The notes under the pieces were generated by a model. It saw nothing but the letters and a program-made list of their open reading frames with translations, was not told the origin of the DNA and searched no databases. A DNA stretch of 64,000 nt from assembly GCA_934047225.1 (NCBI GenBank), contig OW204012.1, positions 248,001 to 312,000 on the forward strand. Reading direction: 5' to 3'. Numbering within the stretch: position 1 is the first letter of the stretch; the number at the start of each line of letters is the position of its first letter. A program made the position numbers and the translations under genes. Of this stretch, positions 1 through 12,766 are shown one piece after another. Origin of the DNA: Ypsolopha sequella (lineage: Eukaryota > Arthropoda > Insecta > Lepidoptera > Ypsolophidae).

Positions 1-3000
1 CTACCAACGCGCAGTGCGCAGTGCGCACCTCCTACCTACAGTCGACAGTCGACACGCTCTACCAACGCGCAGTGCGCAGTGCGCACCTCCTACCTACAGT
101 CGACAGTCGACACGCTCTACCAACGCGCAGTGCGCAGTGCGCACCTCCTACCTACAGTCGACAGTCGACACGCTCTACCAACGCGCAGTGCGCAGTGCGC
201 ACCTCCTACCTACAGTCGACAGTCGACACGCTCTACCAACGCGCAGTGCGCAGTGCGCACCTCCTACCGACAGTCGACAGTCGACACGCTCTACCAACGC
301 GCAGTGCGCAGTGCGCACCTCCTACCTACAGTCGACAGTCGACACGCTCTACCAACGCGCAGTGCGCAGTGCGCACCTCCTACCGACAGTCGACAGTCGA
401 CACGCTCTACCAACGCGCAGTGCGCAGTGCGCACCTCCTACCTACAGTCGACAGTCGACACGCTCTACCAACGCGCAGTGCGCAGTGCGCACCTCCTACC
501 TACAGTCGACAGTCGACACGCTCTACCAACGCGCAGTGCGCAGTGCGCACCTCCTACCTACAGTCGACAGTCGACACGCTCTACCAACGCGCAGTGCGCA
601 GTGCGCACCTCCTACCTACAGTCGACAGTCGACACGCTCTACCAACGCGCAGTGCGCAGTGCGCACCTCCTACCGACAGTCGACAGTCGACACGCTCTAC
701 CAACGCGCAGTGCGCAGTGCGCACCTCCTACCGACAGTCGACAGTCGACACGCTCTACCAACGCGCAGTGCGCAGTGCGCACCTCCTACCTACAGTCGAC
801 AGTCGACACGCTCTACCAACGCGCAGTGCGCAGTGCGCACCTCCTACCTACAGTCGACAGTCGACACGCTCTACCAACGCGCAGTGCGCAGTGCGCACCT
901 CCTACCTACAGTCGACAGTCGACACGCTCTACCAACGCGCAGTGCGCAGTGCGCACCTCCTACCGACAGTCGACAGTCGACACGCTCTACCAACGCGCAG
1001 TGCGCAGTGCGCACCTCCTACCTACAGTCGACAGTCGACACGCTCTACCAACGCGCAGTGCGCAGTGCGCACCTCCTACCTACAGTCGACAGTCGACACG
1101 CTCTACCAACGCGCAGTGCGCAGTGCGCACCTCCTACCTACAGTCGACAGTCGACACGCTCTACCAACGCGCAGTGCGCAGTGCGCACCTCCTACCTACA
1201 GTCGACAGTCGACACGCTCTACCAACGCGCAGTGCGCAGTGCGCACCTCCTACCGACAGTCGACAGTCGACACGCTCTACCAACGCGCAGTGCGCAGTGC
1301 GCACCTCCTACCTACAGTCGACAGTCGACACGCTCTACCAACGCGCAGTGCGCAGTGCGCACCTCCTACCGACAGTCGACAGTCGACACACTCTACCAAC
1401 GCGCAGTGCGCAGTGCGCACCTCCTACCTACAGTCGACAGTCGACACGCTCTACCAACGCGCAGTGCGCAGTGCGCACCTCCTACCTACAGTCGACAGTC
1501 GACACGCTCTACCAACGCGCAGTGCGCAGTGCGCACCTCCTACCTACAGTCGACAGTCGACACGCTCTACCAACGCGCAGTGCGCAGTGCGCACCTCCTA
1601 CCTACAGTCGACAGTCGACACGCTCTACCAACGCGCAGTGCGCAGTGCGCACCTCCTACCTACAGTCGACAGTCGACACGCTCTACCAACGCGCAGTGCG
1701 CAGTGCGCACCTCCTACCGACAGTCGACAGTCGACACGCTCTACCAACGCGCAGTGCGCAGTGCGCACCTCCTACCTACAGTCGACAGTCGACACGCTCT
1801 ACCAACGCGCAGTGCGCAGTGCGCACCTCCTACCTACAGTCGACAGTCGACACGCTCTACCAACGCGCAGTGCGCAGTGCGCACCTCCTACCTACAGTCG
1901 ACAGTCGACACGCTCTACCAACGCGCAGTGCGCAGTGCGCACCTCCTACCTACAGTCGACAGTCGACACGCTCTACCAACGCGCAGTGCGCAGTGCGCAC
2001 CTCCTACCTACAGTCGACAGTCGACACGCTCTACCAACGCGCAGTGCGCAGTGCGCACCTCCTACCGACAGTCGACAGTCGACACGCTCTACCAACGCGC
2101 AGTGCGCAGTGCGCACCTCCTACCGACAGTCGACAGTCGACACGCTCTACCAACGCGCAGTGCGCAGTGCGCACCTCCTACCGACAGTCGACAGTCGACA
2201 CGCTCTACCAACGCGCAGTGCGCAGTGCGCACCTCCTACCTACAGTCGACAGTCGACACGCTCTACCAACGCGCAGTGCGCAGTGCGCACCTCCTACCTA
2301 CAGTCGACAGTCGACACGCTCTACCAACGCGCAGTGCGCAGTGCGCACCTCCTACCTACAGTCGACAGTCGACACGCTCTACCAACGCGCAGTGCGCAGT
2401 GCGCACCTCCTACCTACAGTCGACAGTCGACACGCTCTACCAACGCGCAGTGCGCAGTGCGCACCTCCTACCTACAGTCGACAGTCGACACGCTCTACCA
2501 ACGCGCAGTGCGCAGTGCGCACCTCCTACCGACAGTCGACAGTCGACACGCTCTACCAACGCGCAGTGCGCAGTGCGCACCTCCTACCTACAGTCGACAG
2601 TCGACACGCTCTACCAACGCGCAGTGCGCAGTGCGCACCTCCTACCGACAGTCGACAGTCGACACGCTCTACCAACGCGCAGTGCGCAGTGCGCACCTCC
2701 TACCTACAGTCGACAGTCGACACGCTCTACCAACGCGCAGTGCGCAGTGCGCACCTCCTACCGACAGTCGACAGTCGACACGCTCTACCAACGCGCAGTG
2801 CGCAGTGCGCACCTCCTACCTACAGTCGACAGTCGACACGCTCTACCAACGCGCAGTGCGCAGTGCGCACCTCCTACCTACAGTCGACAGTCGACACGCT
2901 CTACCAACGCGCAGTGCGCAGTGCGCACCTCCTACCGACAGTCGACAGTCGACACGCTCTACCAACGCGCAGTGCGCAGTGCGCACCTCCTACCTACAGT

Positions 3001-3229
3001 CGACAGTCGACACGCTCTACCAACGCGCAGTGCGCAGTGCGCACCTCCTACCGACAGTCGACAGTCGACACGCTCTACCAACGCGCAGTGCGCAGTGCGC
3101 ACCTCCTACCTACAGTCGACAGTCGACACGCTCTACCAACGCGCAGTGCGCAGTGCGCACCTCCTACCTACAGTCGACAGTCGACACGCTCTACCAACGC
3201 GCAGTGCGCAGTGCGCACCTCCTACCTAC
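1..3229. repeat. 58-bp tandem array, 55.7 copies, truncated by window edge
   Basis: The unit starts ctaccaacgcgcagtgcgca and recurs every 58 bases with no insertion or deletion from position 1 to 3229 (55 full units plus 39 bases). Within the unit a 7-base direct repeat (gcagtgc) and a second one (cagtcga) create two GTCGAC palindromes and two TGCGCA palindromes. The main variant is cctaccTac versus cctaccGac (about 16 units carry G); one unit has gacacact instead of gacacgct. GC and CpG content are high compared with the AT-rich flank. Because 58 is not a multiple of 3 and the unit has no stop, all three + frames stay open and give the same 58-residue periodic peptide. I read this as satellite DNA, not a gene. 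The left boundary is outside the window. Confidence 0.97.
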
Positions 3230-4427
3230 GTGTCAGTAATAGTTTAACGTTACATAGAGAAGACGTGCAGTTTTAGATAGGTGCTGCATACAGGTCAACT
3301 TACAATCTTTATCAGCTCACTCTGGTTCAGTGAGTTTTGAGTTGTGCTATGGATAAACGAATGACTTCAACGTCGACTCAGCTCGCTGCACCATATACCA
3401 GAAGGTAGACACAGAAGCTCTTTATAGGGTTTTAATTTTTAACGGAACCCCAAAATATACTACTAGAAACGTGTGTCATAAGCATAACACTCATAATATA
3501 ACATAAATAACTAGTCTCCGTATTTACCACTTTTTGTATGAAATCGTGTACGATGACGTCACGATACATTCCGTTAAGGGTCCGTATAAGGTCAGATGCA
3601 CAAATTCAATAAAAATTTCACATTGTGTTACTTTGATGAATCGGTTTGATAATTACAGTAGACTATAGAGCTGGTCTATTCAACTTGAAAAAACGCAAAA
3701 GCTTTAAGTTCACTCAATAGTGAAAAAATATGAAGTTTTTCGAGTGTTAAAGGGCTTTTCATAAATCATAAAGCCTTGAATTTGTATTAAAAATAAGTGA
3801 ACAATGATCTCGTCTATTTGTCTTAGAATATTTTTATAATTTTGTCTAGAAGCCGAGTTATTAAATAAAAACTAAATTTTTCGTGAGTGCGTGTTTCTTG
3901 GTGGTCGTAACAATCACGACTCGAGGCGCGCTATTTTAAACTGAAAGAAAGCTTTATGGAGTTTAGCTTTGATTGATGCAAAATAAGGGGCTCCATAGAC
4001 TTTATATGCTTACTTTGTATGTCAATATATTCGTAATTTTTTGAGACATCGAAAAAATAATTGAACAACATTAGTAACTGACAGTAACTGTTACCATCTC
4101 AGTAACTGTTACTGTACTGTTACTATAGAACCTACAAACTTGAAATTTAAAAGGTAGTTTCCTATTTCAACAATATCTGCCAGAAAAGGATTTTTTGAAA
4201 TTTAAATTATCGAAGTATGAACAATGAAATATATGTATTTATGTAATATGGGTAATAGTTTAATGTAACATAATAAAAAAAAATCTACTTTAACTAAATA
4301 TATTCAGGAAAAATAAAATTAAAAAATTTAGTTTGGCTTATTTAAATTAAATAATATTCTAAAGGCACTTGCCAAAATAAAACATTTCCTATAAATAATA
4401 ATAAATATGAGGCAATAAATACAACAG
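3230..4427. other. AT-rich spacer, nothing recognised
   Basis: No open frame, splice-flanked exon or transposon ends recognised. A cluster of AGTAACTG/TACAGTAACTGTTAC-like motifs lies at about 4070-4130. Confidence 0.5.
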
Positions 4428-5409
4428 TCTGTCTTCAGTTATGAATCTTCACCAGATTGTATATATTTAAGTGCTGGTGTTCCTCAGGGCGGAGTACTTT
4501 CTCCCCTTCTCTTTTCAGTTTTCATCAATGAGATAACCCGCACTTTGGTCTCCAATTATCACTTATATGCTGATGATCTGCAAATATATCGTCATTTTGA
4601 TGCAGTTAGGGCTAGTAATGATCTTGATGATGGTATAAACTTGGAAAATGCTTCGGCAGCTATTGATGCCATTAATGATGATCTGACTTCAATTTTGAGG
4701 TGGGCGCAAGACTACGGTCTTCTTGTCAATCCGAAAAAATCTCAGGTCATCATCATTGGTAGTAAGCGTTTGAGAGATACCATCATCCTCGAAACTTCAC
4801 CATGCGTGTCATACAATGGTGAATTAATCCCCTTTGCTGACAAGGTAAAAAAATCTTGGCATCATAATGGATGGTAATTTATCATGGCGTGGCATTCATT
4901 CAAAAACCTCCAAAATTTCTTGCCCCTTAAAACGAAAGTCATGGTTGCACAAACCCTGTTACTGCCACTATTACATTATGCTGATGTGTGCTTCATGGAT
5001 GCCACAGAAGTACTTGTCAACAAGCTTGAGCGTCTTCAGAATCTTGCTATACGTTTTATATTTGGTCTACGCAAGTATGATCATGTTACAGAGTACAGGT
5101 GCAAACTTAAATGGCTTTCAATTCGCTCTCAGAGAAATATGCACATGCTTATTTAACATTTTGCATAACCCTAATGCCCCTCCATATCTTCGCAAACGTT
5201 TCAGTGTTCTTCCCTCTCATGACAGGCTTCAGAGATCGTGTGACCTTAGAAGCTTAGAAGTGCCTCGTTGTCATACCAACGTCTAATCTAAGTCTTTCAC
5301 AGTTCGTACAGCTAGAATGTGGAACACACTGCCTAAAACCTTGAGAGATAGTCGGACAGTATCATCTTTTAAACACAAATTAAAAGATCACTTTCTTTCT
5401 TATGAGTAA
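4428..5409 (+). pseudogene. non-LTR retrotransposon ORF2 remnant (reverse transcriptase to C-terminus)
   Basis: The conceptual protein starts just before the RT motif LSAGVPQGGVLSPLLFSVFI, continues through the catalytic box YADD (LYADDLQIY, about 4563), then thumb-region sequence and the usual LINE C-terminus (RMWNTLPKTLRDS, SSFKHKLKDHF), ending at TAA 5407-5409. The frame is broken near 4850-4860 (an A-run), restored near 4900, and shifts again near 5150 and 5285, so it is dead. It is 5' truncated: endonuclease and N-terminal RT are missing. The motifs fit the jockey/CR1-like group common in Lepidoptera. Its 3' UTR appears to have received the two palindromic elements that follow. Confidence 0.85.
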
Positions 5410-5539
5410 TATATTTGAAACTATTTATGTAGATATTAATATATCTGTATAAATAGTATATATAGATATATATACAACGTGTAACAGAAATGTGGAACAA
5501 ACCCTGTATCTCGAAAAAAATATTGATGTCGTGACGATA

Positions 5540-5813
5540 CATATACAACATGTAACAGAAAGGTGTAACCATATTTGAAGAGCTTATTCAGTCAATGGTA
5601 TCGAACAACTTTTACTATGGAGCCAAACCTGAAATCTCAAAAAAAAAATCTGCCGTTCCATACATTTCGGCCGAGCGGCATTGCATTTTTCTATGAAACA
5701 GTAATTATTTTTTTTCGAGATACAGGTTTTGTTCTATAGTAAAAGTTGCTCTATACCATTGACTGAATAAGCTCTTCAAATATGGTTACACCTTTCTTTT
5801 CAACATTGTATAG
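5540..5813. mobile_element. palindromic MITE (family A)
   Basis: Long terminal inverted repeats of about 95 bases: the left arm (acaacatgtaacagaaaggt, then gaagagcttattcagtcaat) is matched in reverse complement by the right arm ending near 5812. There is no coding capacity. A diverged relative lies at 38535-38795, and a partial arm repeats at 5475-5535. Confidence 0.75.
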
Positions 5814-6085
5814 GTATACAAGGTGACTTTTTGATCATCGTCCAAATTCATGCTGGTGGCTTGGTAAGTGATCAGTATCATGGATCAATAACAATTTTGG
5901 TGAAATTCGTAAAATGAAATTTCGACTCCCCATAGTGATTCACTCGGGACTGGAACTGAATTTCTACGAGAAGCCGAAATAACATTTTACGAATTTCACA
6001 AAAATTGTTACTGATCCAAGATACTGATCACTTATCAAGCCTCCAGTATGAATTTGGACGATGATCAAAAAGTCACCTTGTATAC
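5814..6085. mobile_element. palindromic MITE (family B), abutting family A copy
   Basis: The ends are gtatacaaggtgactttttg and its exact reverse complement, and the inverted arms extend about 110 bases to a short centre near 5945. Diverged relatives: 14565-14780 and 32032-32216. Non-autonomous: no open frame. Confidence 0.78.
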
Positions 6086-6276
6086 TTCTACATTATCGAT
6101 TTATGTTCATTATATTTGTTATCTTATCTATTTTATTCATTGTTTATACACAATATTGTGTTGTGTAAATTAAAGTACATTATTTATTTATTTTATTTTA
6201 TTTATTTAAGGAAAACTTACAGCTATAATATATATATAAAACATACAAACTTAGTAACAGAAAAGCCAATTACAAG

Positions 6277-6454
6277 TGTTTTTAGCCCAAAATTGATTTG
6301 AAAAGCATGAAATAAAACTATGTTTTATATCTGAAGTTGGAATATAATTGTCATAGATAATTGTCAAGAGTCGGTATAAACATACCAAAGAGAATATTTT
6401 ACATTGAACTAAAAAGTATACAATACAGCGATAATCTTCTTACAAATTTGGACA
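6277..6454 (-). repeat. 3' LTR of BEL/Pao element
   Basis: 178 bp, identical to the 5' LTR except at two positions (gaagttgg versus gaagtggg; caatacagc versus caatagagc). Canonical TG...CA termini. Confidence 0.95.
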
Positions 6455-6470
6455 TTCCGCCCACCAAGGA
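6455..6470 (-). other. polypurine tract of BEL/Pao element
   Basis: On the minus strand the sequence ggtgggcggaa directly precedes the TGTCC start of the 3' LTR, the position of the plus-strand primer in LTR elements. A similar ggtgggcgg occurs again about 35 bases upstream. Confidence 0.7.
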
Positions 6471-6636
6471 CAATAATGTCCTTTACCGCCCACCATGAAC
6501 ATAAATCACAAATTATCTTCTAATCCTTTATACCTATTCTCAAATTAAACCAAATAAAATAACCTTCAACATCACTAAGACTCTACAAAAAATAAGTAAA
6601 TTAAGTGTTCTTTTTTAACATTAACAAACGAAAAAC

Positions 6637-9600
6637 TTAATCTACAACAGGTAAAATACACAACTTAGAAGTTGGTCTTTTAATGACAGTGTCCTTACAT
6701 TTAAGTGTTACTACTCTTGTAACTCCGTCCAAACCAGGATGTTTTTCTAAAATTTTGCCCAAAAGCCAACGAGAAGGAGATAACTTATCCTCTTTTACTA
6801 AAACAACATTACCAATTTTTGGCTCGGTAACGTGTTTTGTCCATTTGTAACGTTGGAGAAGTGTACCTAAATATTCACTCGACCAACGACGCCAAAAATC
6901 TTGCATCATTCGTTGTACCAATTGCCATCTTTTTAAACAACTTACATTAGAATTTTTATAGTTACGATCCGGAGCAGATAACAAAGGCTCACCACCTAAA
7001 AAATGGCTTGGTGTCAGTGCAATAGGATCATCTGGACTTTCTTGGGGTACCTGATATATTGGCCTTGAATTAAGACAGGCCTCAATTTGAGTCAAAACCG
7101 TGGACAACTCTTCAAACGTCAAAGTTGAGTTACCAACTACTCTTTTAAGATGAAATTTTGTAGATTTAATTCCAGCCTCCCACAAACCTCCAAAGTTTGG
7201 CGCGTGAGGCGGAATAAAATGCCAAGTAGTACGATTGTTGGCTAACCAATTTCGAATTTCTGAAGCAACTGATGATTTTTCTTCGTCAAATAATCTTTGT
7301 AACTCCTTTGCTGCCCCAACAAAATTTTTACCATTATCACTCCACATGTCAGAGCAATGACCTCGACGAGAAACAAATCTTTTAAAACCTGCAATGAAAC
7401 CTTCTGAGCTAAGATCACTAATGACTTCGAGATGTACGGCCTTTGTGACCATACACACAAACAAACAGATATAACCTTTGTAAGTGCGATTACCTCTGCC
7501 CTTTGTCATTCTATATCAATAGGTCCGGCAAAATCGACACCACTGTGCAGAAATGGTCGTTTTATTGTTACTCTGGTTTCAGGTAACTGACCCATCAGTT
7601 GATTTTGCAAAACCACAGCTTGTTTTGCACATACGACACATTTTTTTACATACGCCTTAGTAAGCGTTTTCACTCTTATTATCCAATATTTAGAACGCAG
7701 ATAGTTATTCATAAGAGTAGGACCACCATGAAGGGTTTTACTATGGGCATCTGCAATAATAAGTTGTGTTAAATGTCCTTCATGGGGTAAAATTATGGGA
7801 TGTTTACTATCTTCGTCCAAATGTTGACAATTTTGCATCCGTCCACTCACTCTCAACAATCCTTGCTTATATGACTGGACATAAAGACTTCAAATTACTC
7901 TTGTTCTTTACACACCCAGTTTTTTTTAAATTTTCAATGTCCTCCATAAAGACATCTTTTTGAAAATATTTGATACAAATTTCTAGCGCTTCCCGTAATT
8001 CTTCCGCTTCGAGATTTGTTGATGACTTTCTATCCTTTTTCTTCAAAAATCTTCTGCAATAAGCCACTACTCTAACAAATTTTTGAAGATTTGAATACTT
8101 GTTCCATAACAAATCATCAATCGTTTTTTCTTTCCCTTTTGAAGATTCTGTACTAGTATGTACCTTTATTGACCTTTGTTCCAAATTCGTGCTCACATCA
8201 TTTAGTCTTGAATAGTTTATCGATTCGTTTTGGAGCCAAGAAGGACCACGTTTCCACAATGGATTTGTTGAAAGTTCAGAAGCCGATACTCCTCTTGAAG
8301 CCAAATCCGCAGGGTTTTGAGATGACTGAACATGTGGCCATTGATTATTATCTAACACCATCAAAATTTCTGAAGTTCTATTTGCAATAAAAGTTTTCCA
8401 CCGGCTAGAATGACTACTTAGCCAGGCTAACACAACTGTTGAGTCTGTTCAAGCATGAAGTTGTCGTTTCGGTATATTTAGTACTTCAGCTACTTCGTTA
8501 ATTAATTTAGCTAGCAAAACAGCTCCACATAATTCTAACCGCGGAATCGAAACCTGTTTAACCGGAGCAACCCTTGTTTTTGCAGTGACTAAATTGACGA
8601 TAATATTTCCTTGCGCGTCAACAACTCTCATGTAAATAGGTGCAGCATATGCAACGTTAGAAGCATCGCAAAAACCGTGCAACTCAACACTGATATCTGT
8701 CGATTTAGTCCCCACCCATCGAGGCAGACTAAATGTATCCAGTTTTAACAAATCTTGACGATACTTCTCCCATTCTTTTAACAACTCTGTTGAAAGAGGT
8801 TCATCCCATTCTAATCCCGAAAGACAAAGTTTTTGGATGAATACCTTTGCAGTAACTATGCATGGAGCTACCCAGCCCAATGGATCAAAACGTCGTGCTA
8901 TATCGGAAATTGCTGTCCTCTTTGTTACTGGCAATTGCTGTGGTGGAAGTTTTACTGAATAGTTAAAGCTATCACAGTGCCGATTCCAAGTAAGTCCTAA
9001 TACCTTCATTTCTGTGTCTAACTTCATATCTACCTTGCATTGACTTCCTTCTTTGATTTGATTAGCTAGCTCCGGACTATTAGTAGTCCATTTTTGTAAA
9101 ACAAATCCTCCTTTTAATAACAACTCACTCATTTGCTTGTAAATAACGAATCCATCTTCTACAGTTTCAGAACCTGTCATCAAATCATCCATGTAAAAGT
9201 CACTTTTGACCCTTTCAGCAGCGATCGGAAATTCCTCAACATGATCTTGAGCAACCTGTTGAAGAGCCTTTACTGCCAGATATGGTGCTGATGCTGTTCC
9301 AAAAGTGACACGTAACATTCTGTAATCTTCTATTTCGTCTTCAGGATTTTCTCTCCATAAAAATCTTTGGAAATGTGTATCCTCATCTGCGACCTTCACT
9401 TGTCTATACATTTTTACAATATCTGCAACAATACAAATTGGATGTAGACGCCATTTCATCACAATATGCCGCAAGTCAGGTTGTAAAGAAGGACCCACCA
9501 TTAATGTATCATTCAGTGAGACATTCGTTCCTTTACAAGATGCATCAAATACAACTCTGACCTTCGTTGTAGATTTATCTTCACGCAAAACAGCGTGATG

Positions 9601-11844
9601 TGGCAAATACACTGCAACCGATCTTTGGGGATCCCCAAATTTGCAGATACGTTCAGCATGACCTAGTGTCTTGTATTCTTCAATGACCTCGCTGTATCTT
9701 TCTTTCATAATCGGATTTTTCTCCAGTCTTTTTTCAAGAGATTTAAACCGTTTTACAGCTACCTCTCTAGAGTCACTATATTTACAAGCTGGGTCATCAT
9801 CTTTAAATGGAAGTTTAACTATGTAACGACCTGTATCATCTCTCTTGGTGGTTGCCTTGAATATTTCCTCACACTTCTGTTCTTCCAATGACAATACTTT
9901 CTTTGCACAACTGGAAGATTCTGATTCCAGTTCCCAAAATTTTTTCAGTAACTCATTGCTTACGATTTCTGTATGCATACTGATTACAGCTTTCTGACAT
10001 GGAGTCTTCTCAGACTGAGAGATAACTTGTCCAGATAAAATCCAACCTAAAGCTGTGTTCTGAGCTGTAGGTGTACCTGGTGGACCTTTGACTAATCCTT
10101 CTTTAATTATCTGAGCATAAACTTCTGCGCCCAACAATATATCAATCCTGTTTGGGGTGTGAAAATTAGGATCAGCCAAGTTTAGACTAATCAATTCCTG
10201 CCAGGTTGTATCTTTCACTTCTTCTGACGGAAGAAGTGTAGTGAGTGCACTTAGTACGTACGCATTTACTTGGGTAACAAAGCTGGGATCGTGCAGTGAC
10301 TGAATGTCAACACTTACTACATACTTTGAACTCAAAGTATTTTGACTACCACCTAAACCTGAGATAGTACTGATTGTAGGTACCTTCTTAAGACCAAGTA
10401 ATTGCACTGCTGACTCGGTAATAAACGAGGCCTGAGAACCTTGATCGAGCAAAGCTCTTAGCAGTTGAGTGGACCCGTTCTTACTTGTGGCCTTAATAAC
10501 TGCGGTTGCTAATAAAACTTGTTTCCCTACACCCTTGGTAAAATATGTGCCGATTTCACTGTTTGAATCAACGGTTTTATTATCAGCAGATACATGGGCA
10601 GAATCTACATCCTCACTTTCAGTACTATTATTAACGTCAGCTACTTGAGAAGAGTTTTCAATAACAGCTGCGTTTGAACTCGGCAAGGCGTTTGGGTGCA
10701 ACAATGAATGGTGTTTGCGATGGCAAATTCGACATGTCGTTTTTTGACGACAAAACTTTATGGAATGGTTCACGCCCAAGCAGTTGAAACAAAGTCTATT
10801 GGTTTGGACAAAGTTCTGGCGATTTTGTACATTTTCTTTTACAAACTGCTTGCAATTAATAATCCTATGAGCTTCGTTACAAAATGGACAAACAATATCC
10901 TCACTCTTTGAAACAGCATTTGTCAGTGAAACCCTAGGTTTTGGTTTGGTCGCCGTCTCTAAAGACTCTAATGTCCTAAAACGGTATTTTAAAAACTCTT
11001 TGAATTTTGTAAATGTTGGTAGATCATCAGGCAACTCAGACACCTTTGCTTCCCACTGTTCACGAGACCTTGTATCAAGTTTCTGACTTATTATATAGAT
11101 TATGAGAATATCCCACGAACTCACATCAATTCCTAGATTTGTTAAGCCCTCTAAACAATCATCGGTCGTGTCTAATAAGCTCTTTACACCATTTGAAGAC
11201 TCGACAACACTAGCTTGACTCAACAGACACTTCAAATAACCATTTGCCAAATACCTTTTATTGTCATACCTATCTTTTAAGAGATTCCACGCTCTTTTAT
11301 AATTAGCTGCCGTGATAGAAATTCGTCTTAGAAGCTGTGCTGCTTCTCCAGTTACATGCCCTTTTAAATAATGTAATTTCTGCACGGCATCTAATGATGT
11401 TTCGGAGTCTATTAATGATATGAATAAATCTCTAAACGATGTCCACTTAGAATAGTTTCCAGAAAACACAGGAATGGATATATCCGGAAGTTTTGCCTTT
11501 GCTTTTTTAGTATCAGCACTTTCAACACGACTGTCACAATTTTTCTCTTGAATCATAAACTGTTCCAAAGCCTCCCTTAACTCAGTTTCAAACTCTAAGT
11601 AAAACTCTTCAGTAGTATCACTTACTTCATCCGTAAAATAACTATTTTTTAACTCGACCGCTGTAGCCTTTTCTATAATCTCTCTATCATTTGATCGAAA
11701 TGTTATCCACAATTCTTCAAGAAACTTTAATCGAGATTCGATGTAAGCTTGAGTTAAACGAGACTTAGGAGATTTTTTATAATTTTCTCTATGTTTACGA
11801 ATTTTTACAACAAGTGCGTTTTGTAATTTTAGTTTGGGTTCCAT
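6637..11844 (-). pseudogene. BEL/Pao gag-pol polyprotein, nearly intact
   Basis: The start is the ATG at 11844, because the frame extends upstream only with non-ATG codons. Order of domains, numbered from that Met: gag with a DUF1759-like region (about 120-300); zinc knuckles (CPFC..C near 320, then CFNC and CRIC motifs to about 380); retroviral-type aspartic protease with DQGSQAS near 467; reverse transcriptase with the YMDD box near 884; Pao RNase H-like region with FCDAS. Then come an HHCC integrase zinc finger (7859 downward), the DDE integrase core (VDFAGP, SDNG, WEAG) and a DUF5641-like tail ending at 6637. Lesions: a TGA at 8449-8451 where TGG is expected (LHA*TDSTVV), a frameshift near 7870, and another at 7506-7509. 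Such elements make a single polyprotein that supports cytoplasmic reverse transcription and nuclear integration. Confidence 0.93.
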
Positions 11845-12373
11845 CTTGAATAATAATTTTAAATCAAACAATTCAATATTCCAAATGATTTTAAACTAAC
11901 ATTTCACTGATAAATCGGGCATAGCATAGGTTTCCCGATGGTACAATAATATGAAAATTATTCTATGTAATTCAAACTATTTTGAGTTCTTGACAGTTAG
12001 CTTTACTCTATACTAAACATAAACAAAGTCTATTTATTATCTTCTTCTTCCGAATGTCACTTTCGTGTTTTATGTCACTGTCACATGTATGTAATCTGGA
12101 AAGTACTTACTGTTAATTCACTGGCACATCGATACCTTGGTTGATTCCACAAAACTCAGCCTTTCATTCTTGGGCTTGTACTTTTATCTAATATTTCCTC
12201 TCGTCCTTCGGGCTCCTCTCGGCAGCTTAACCTTGCTACCGTGGTACACTCGCTGTACTGCTCATCAGTAGTCCGAAGGAAACCGAAATGGCAAATTGGC
12301 AATGTGCCACTATTTCGGTGATAGATAACTTCCAAATTGAATTGTACAGTTTGTTTAAATTACACGGAAGTAC

Positions 12374-12394
12374 AATCCGGCTCGATTAGGACCA
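12374..12394 (-). other. primer-binding site of BEL/Pao element
   Basis: Immediately inside the 5' LTR the minus strand reads TGGTCCTAATCGAGCCGGAT. The complement ends in ...AGGACCA, as a mature tRNA would. It resembles the 3' end of insect tRNA-Tyr as I remember it (CCGGCTCGAAGGACCA), but with two extra T residues in the acceptor part. The position is certain; the identity of the primer tRNA is an inference. Confidence 0.7.
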
Positions 12395-12572
12395 TGTTTT
12401 TAGCCCAAAATTGATTTGAAAAGCATGAAATAAAACTATGTTTTATATCTGAAGTGGGAATATAATTGTCATAGATAATTGTCAAGAGTCGGTATAAACA
12501 TACCAAAGAGAATATTTTACATTGAACTAAAAAGTATACAATAGAGCGATAATCTTCTTACAAATTTGGACA
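12395..12572 (-). repeat. 5' LTR of BEL/Pao element
   Basis: 178 bp, TG...CA ends, 176/178 identical to the copy at 6277-6454. It would contain the element promoter. Confidence 0.95.
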
Positions 12573-12766
12573 ACAAGTTTTCACAGATGGGTTCAAATTT
12601 GGAAACATAAGGTACAAAAAAATAAAACAGCAATACAGATAGTCACAGTTTAGCAGTAATAAAGAGATGAAGAAAGAGTAACGTAAATAACAATGTAAAA
12701 ATAAAGTAGAAATTTAACCCAAAAACAATGCAGAATCTTACAATCTATTTGACAAAGTCACAAAAT

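Larger units (their letters stand above)
6277..12572 (-). mobile_element. full-length BEL/Pao LTR retrotransposon
   Basis: A 6296-bp element on the minus strand. It has two 178-bp LTRs that begin TGTCC and end ACA, a primer-binding site directly inside the 5' LTR, a purine-rich tract directly inside the 3' LTR, and gag-pol between them. The 5-base sequence ACAAG flanks both outer ends (6272-6276 and 12573-12577), the target-site duplication expected for this superfamily. The LTRs differ at 2 of 178 positions, so the insertion is recent. Only one in-frame stop and two frameshifts break the coding region. It landed in the 3' region of an older minus-strand LINE remnant (12767-13759). Confidence 0.95.

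Noticed and set aside
14..3276. Three overlapping frames of about 1070 residues on +
   Set aside because: They are the same 58-bp unit read in three phases (58 mod 3 = 1, no stop in any phase). There is no start context, domain or codon bias; satellite DNA.
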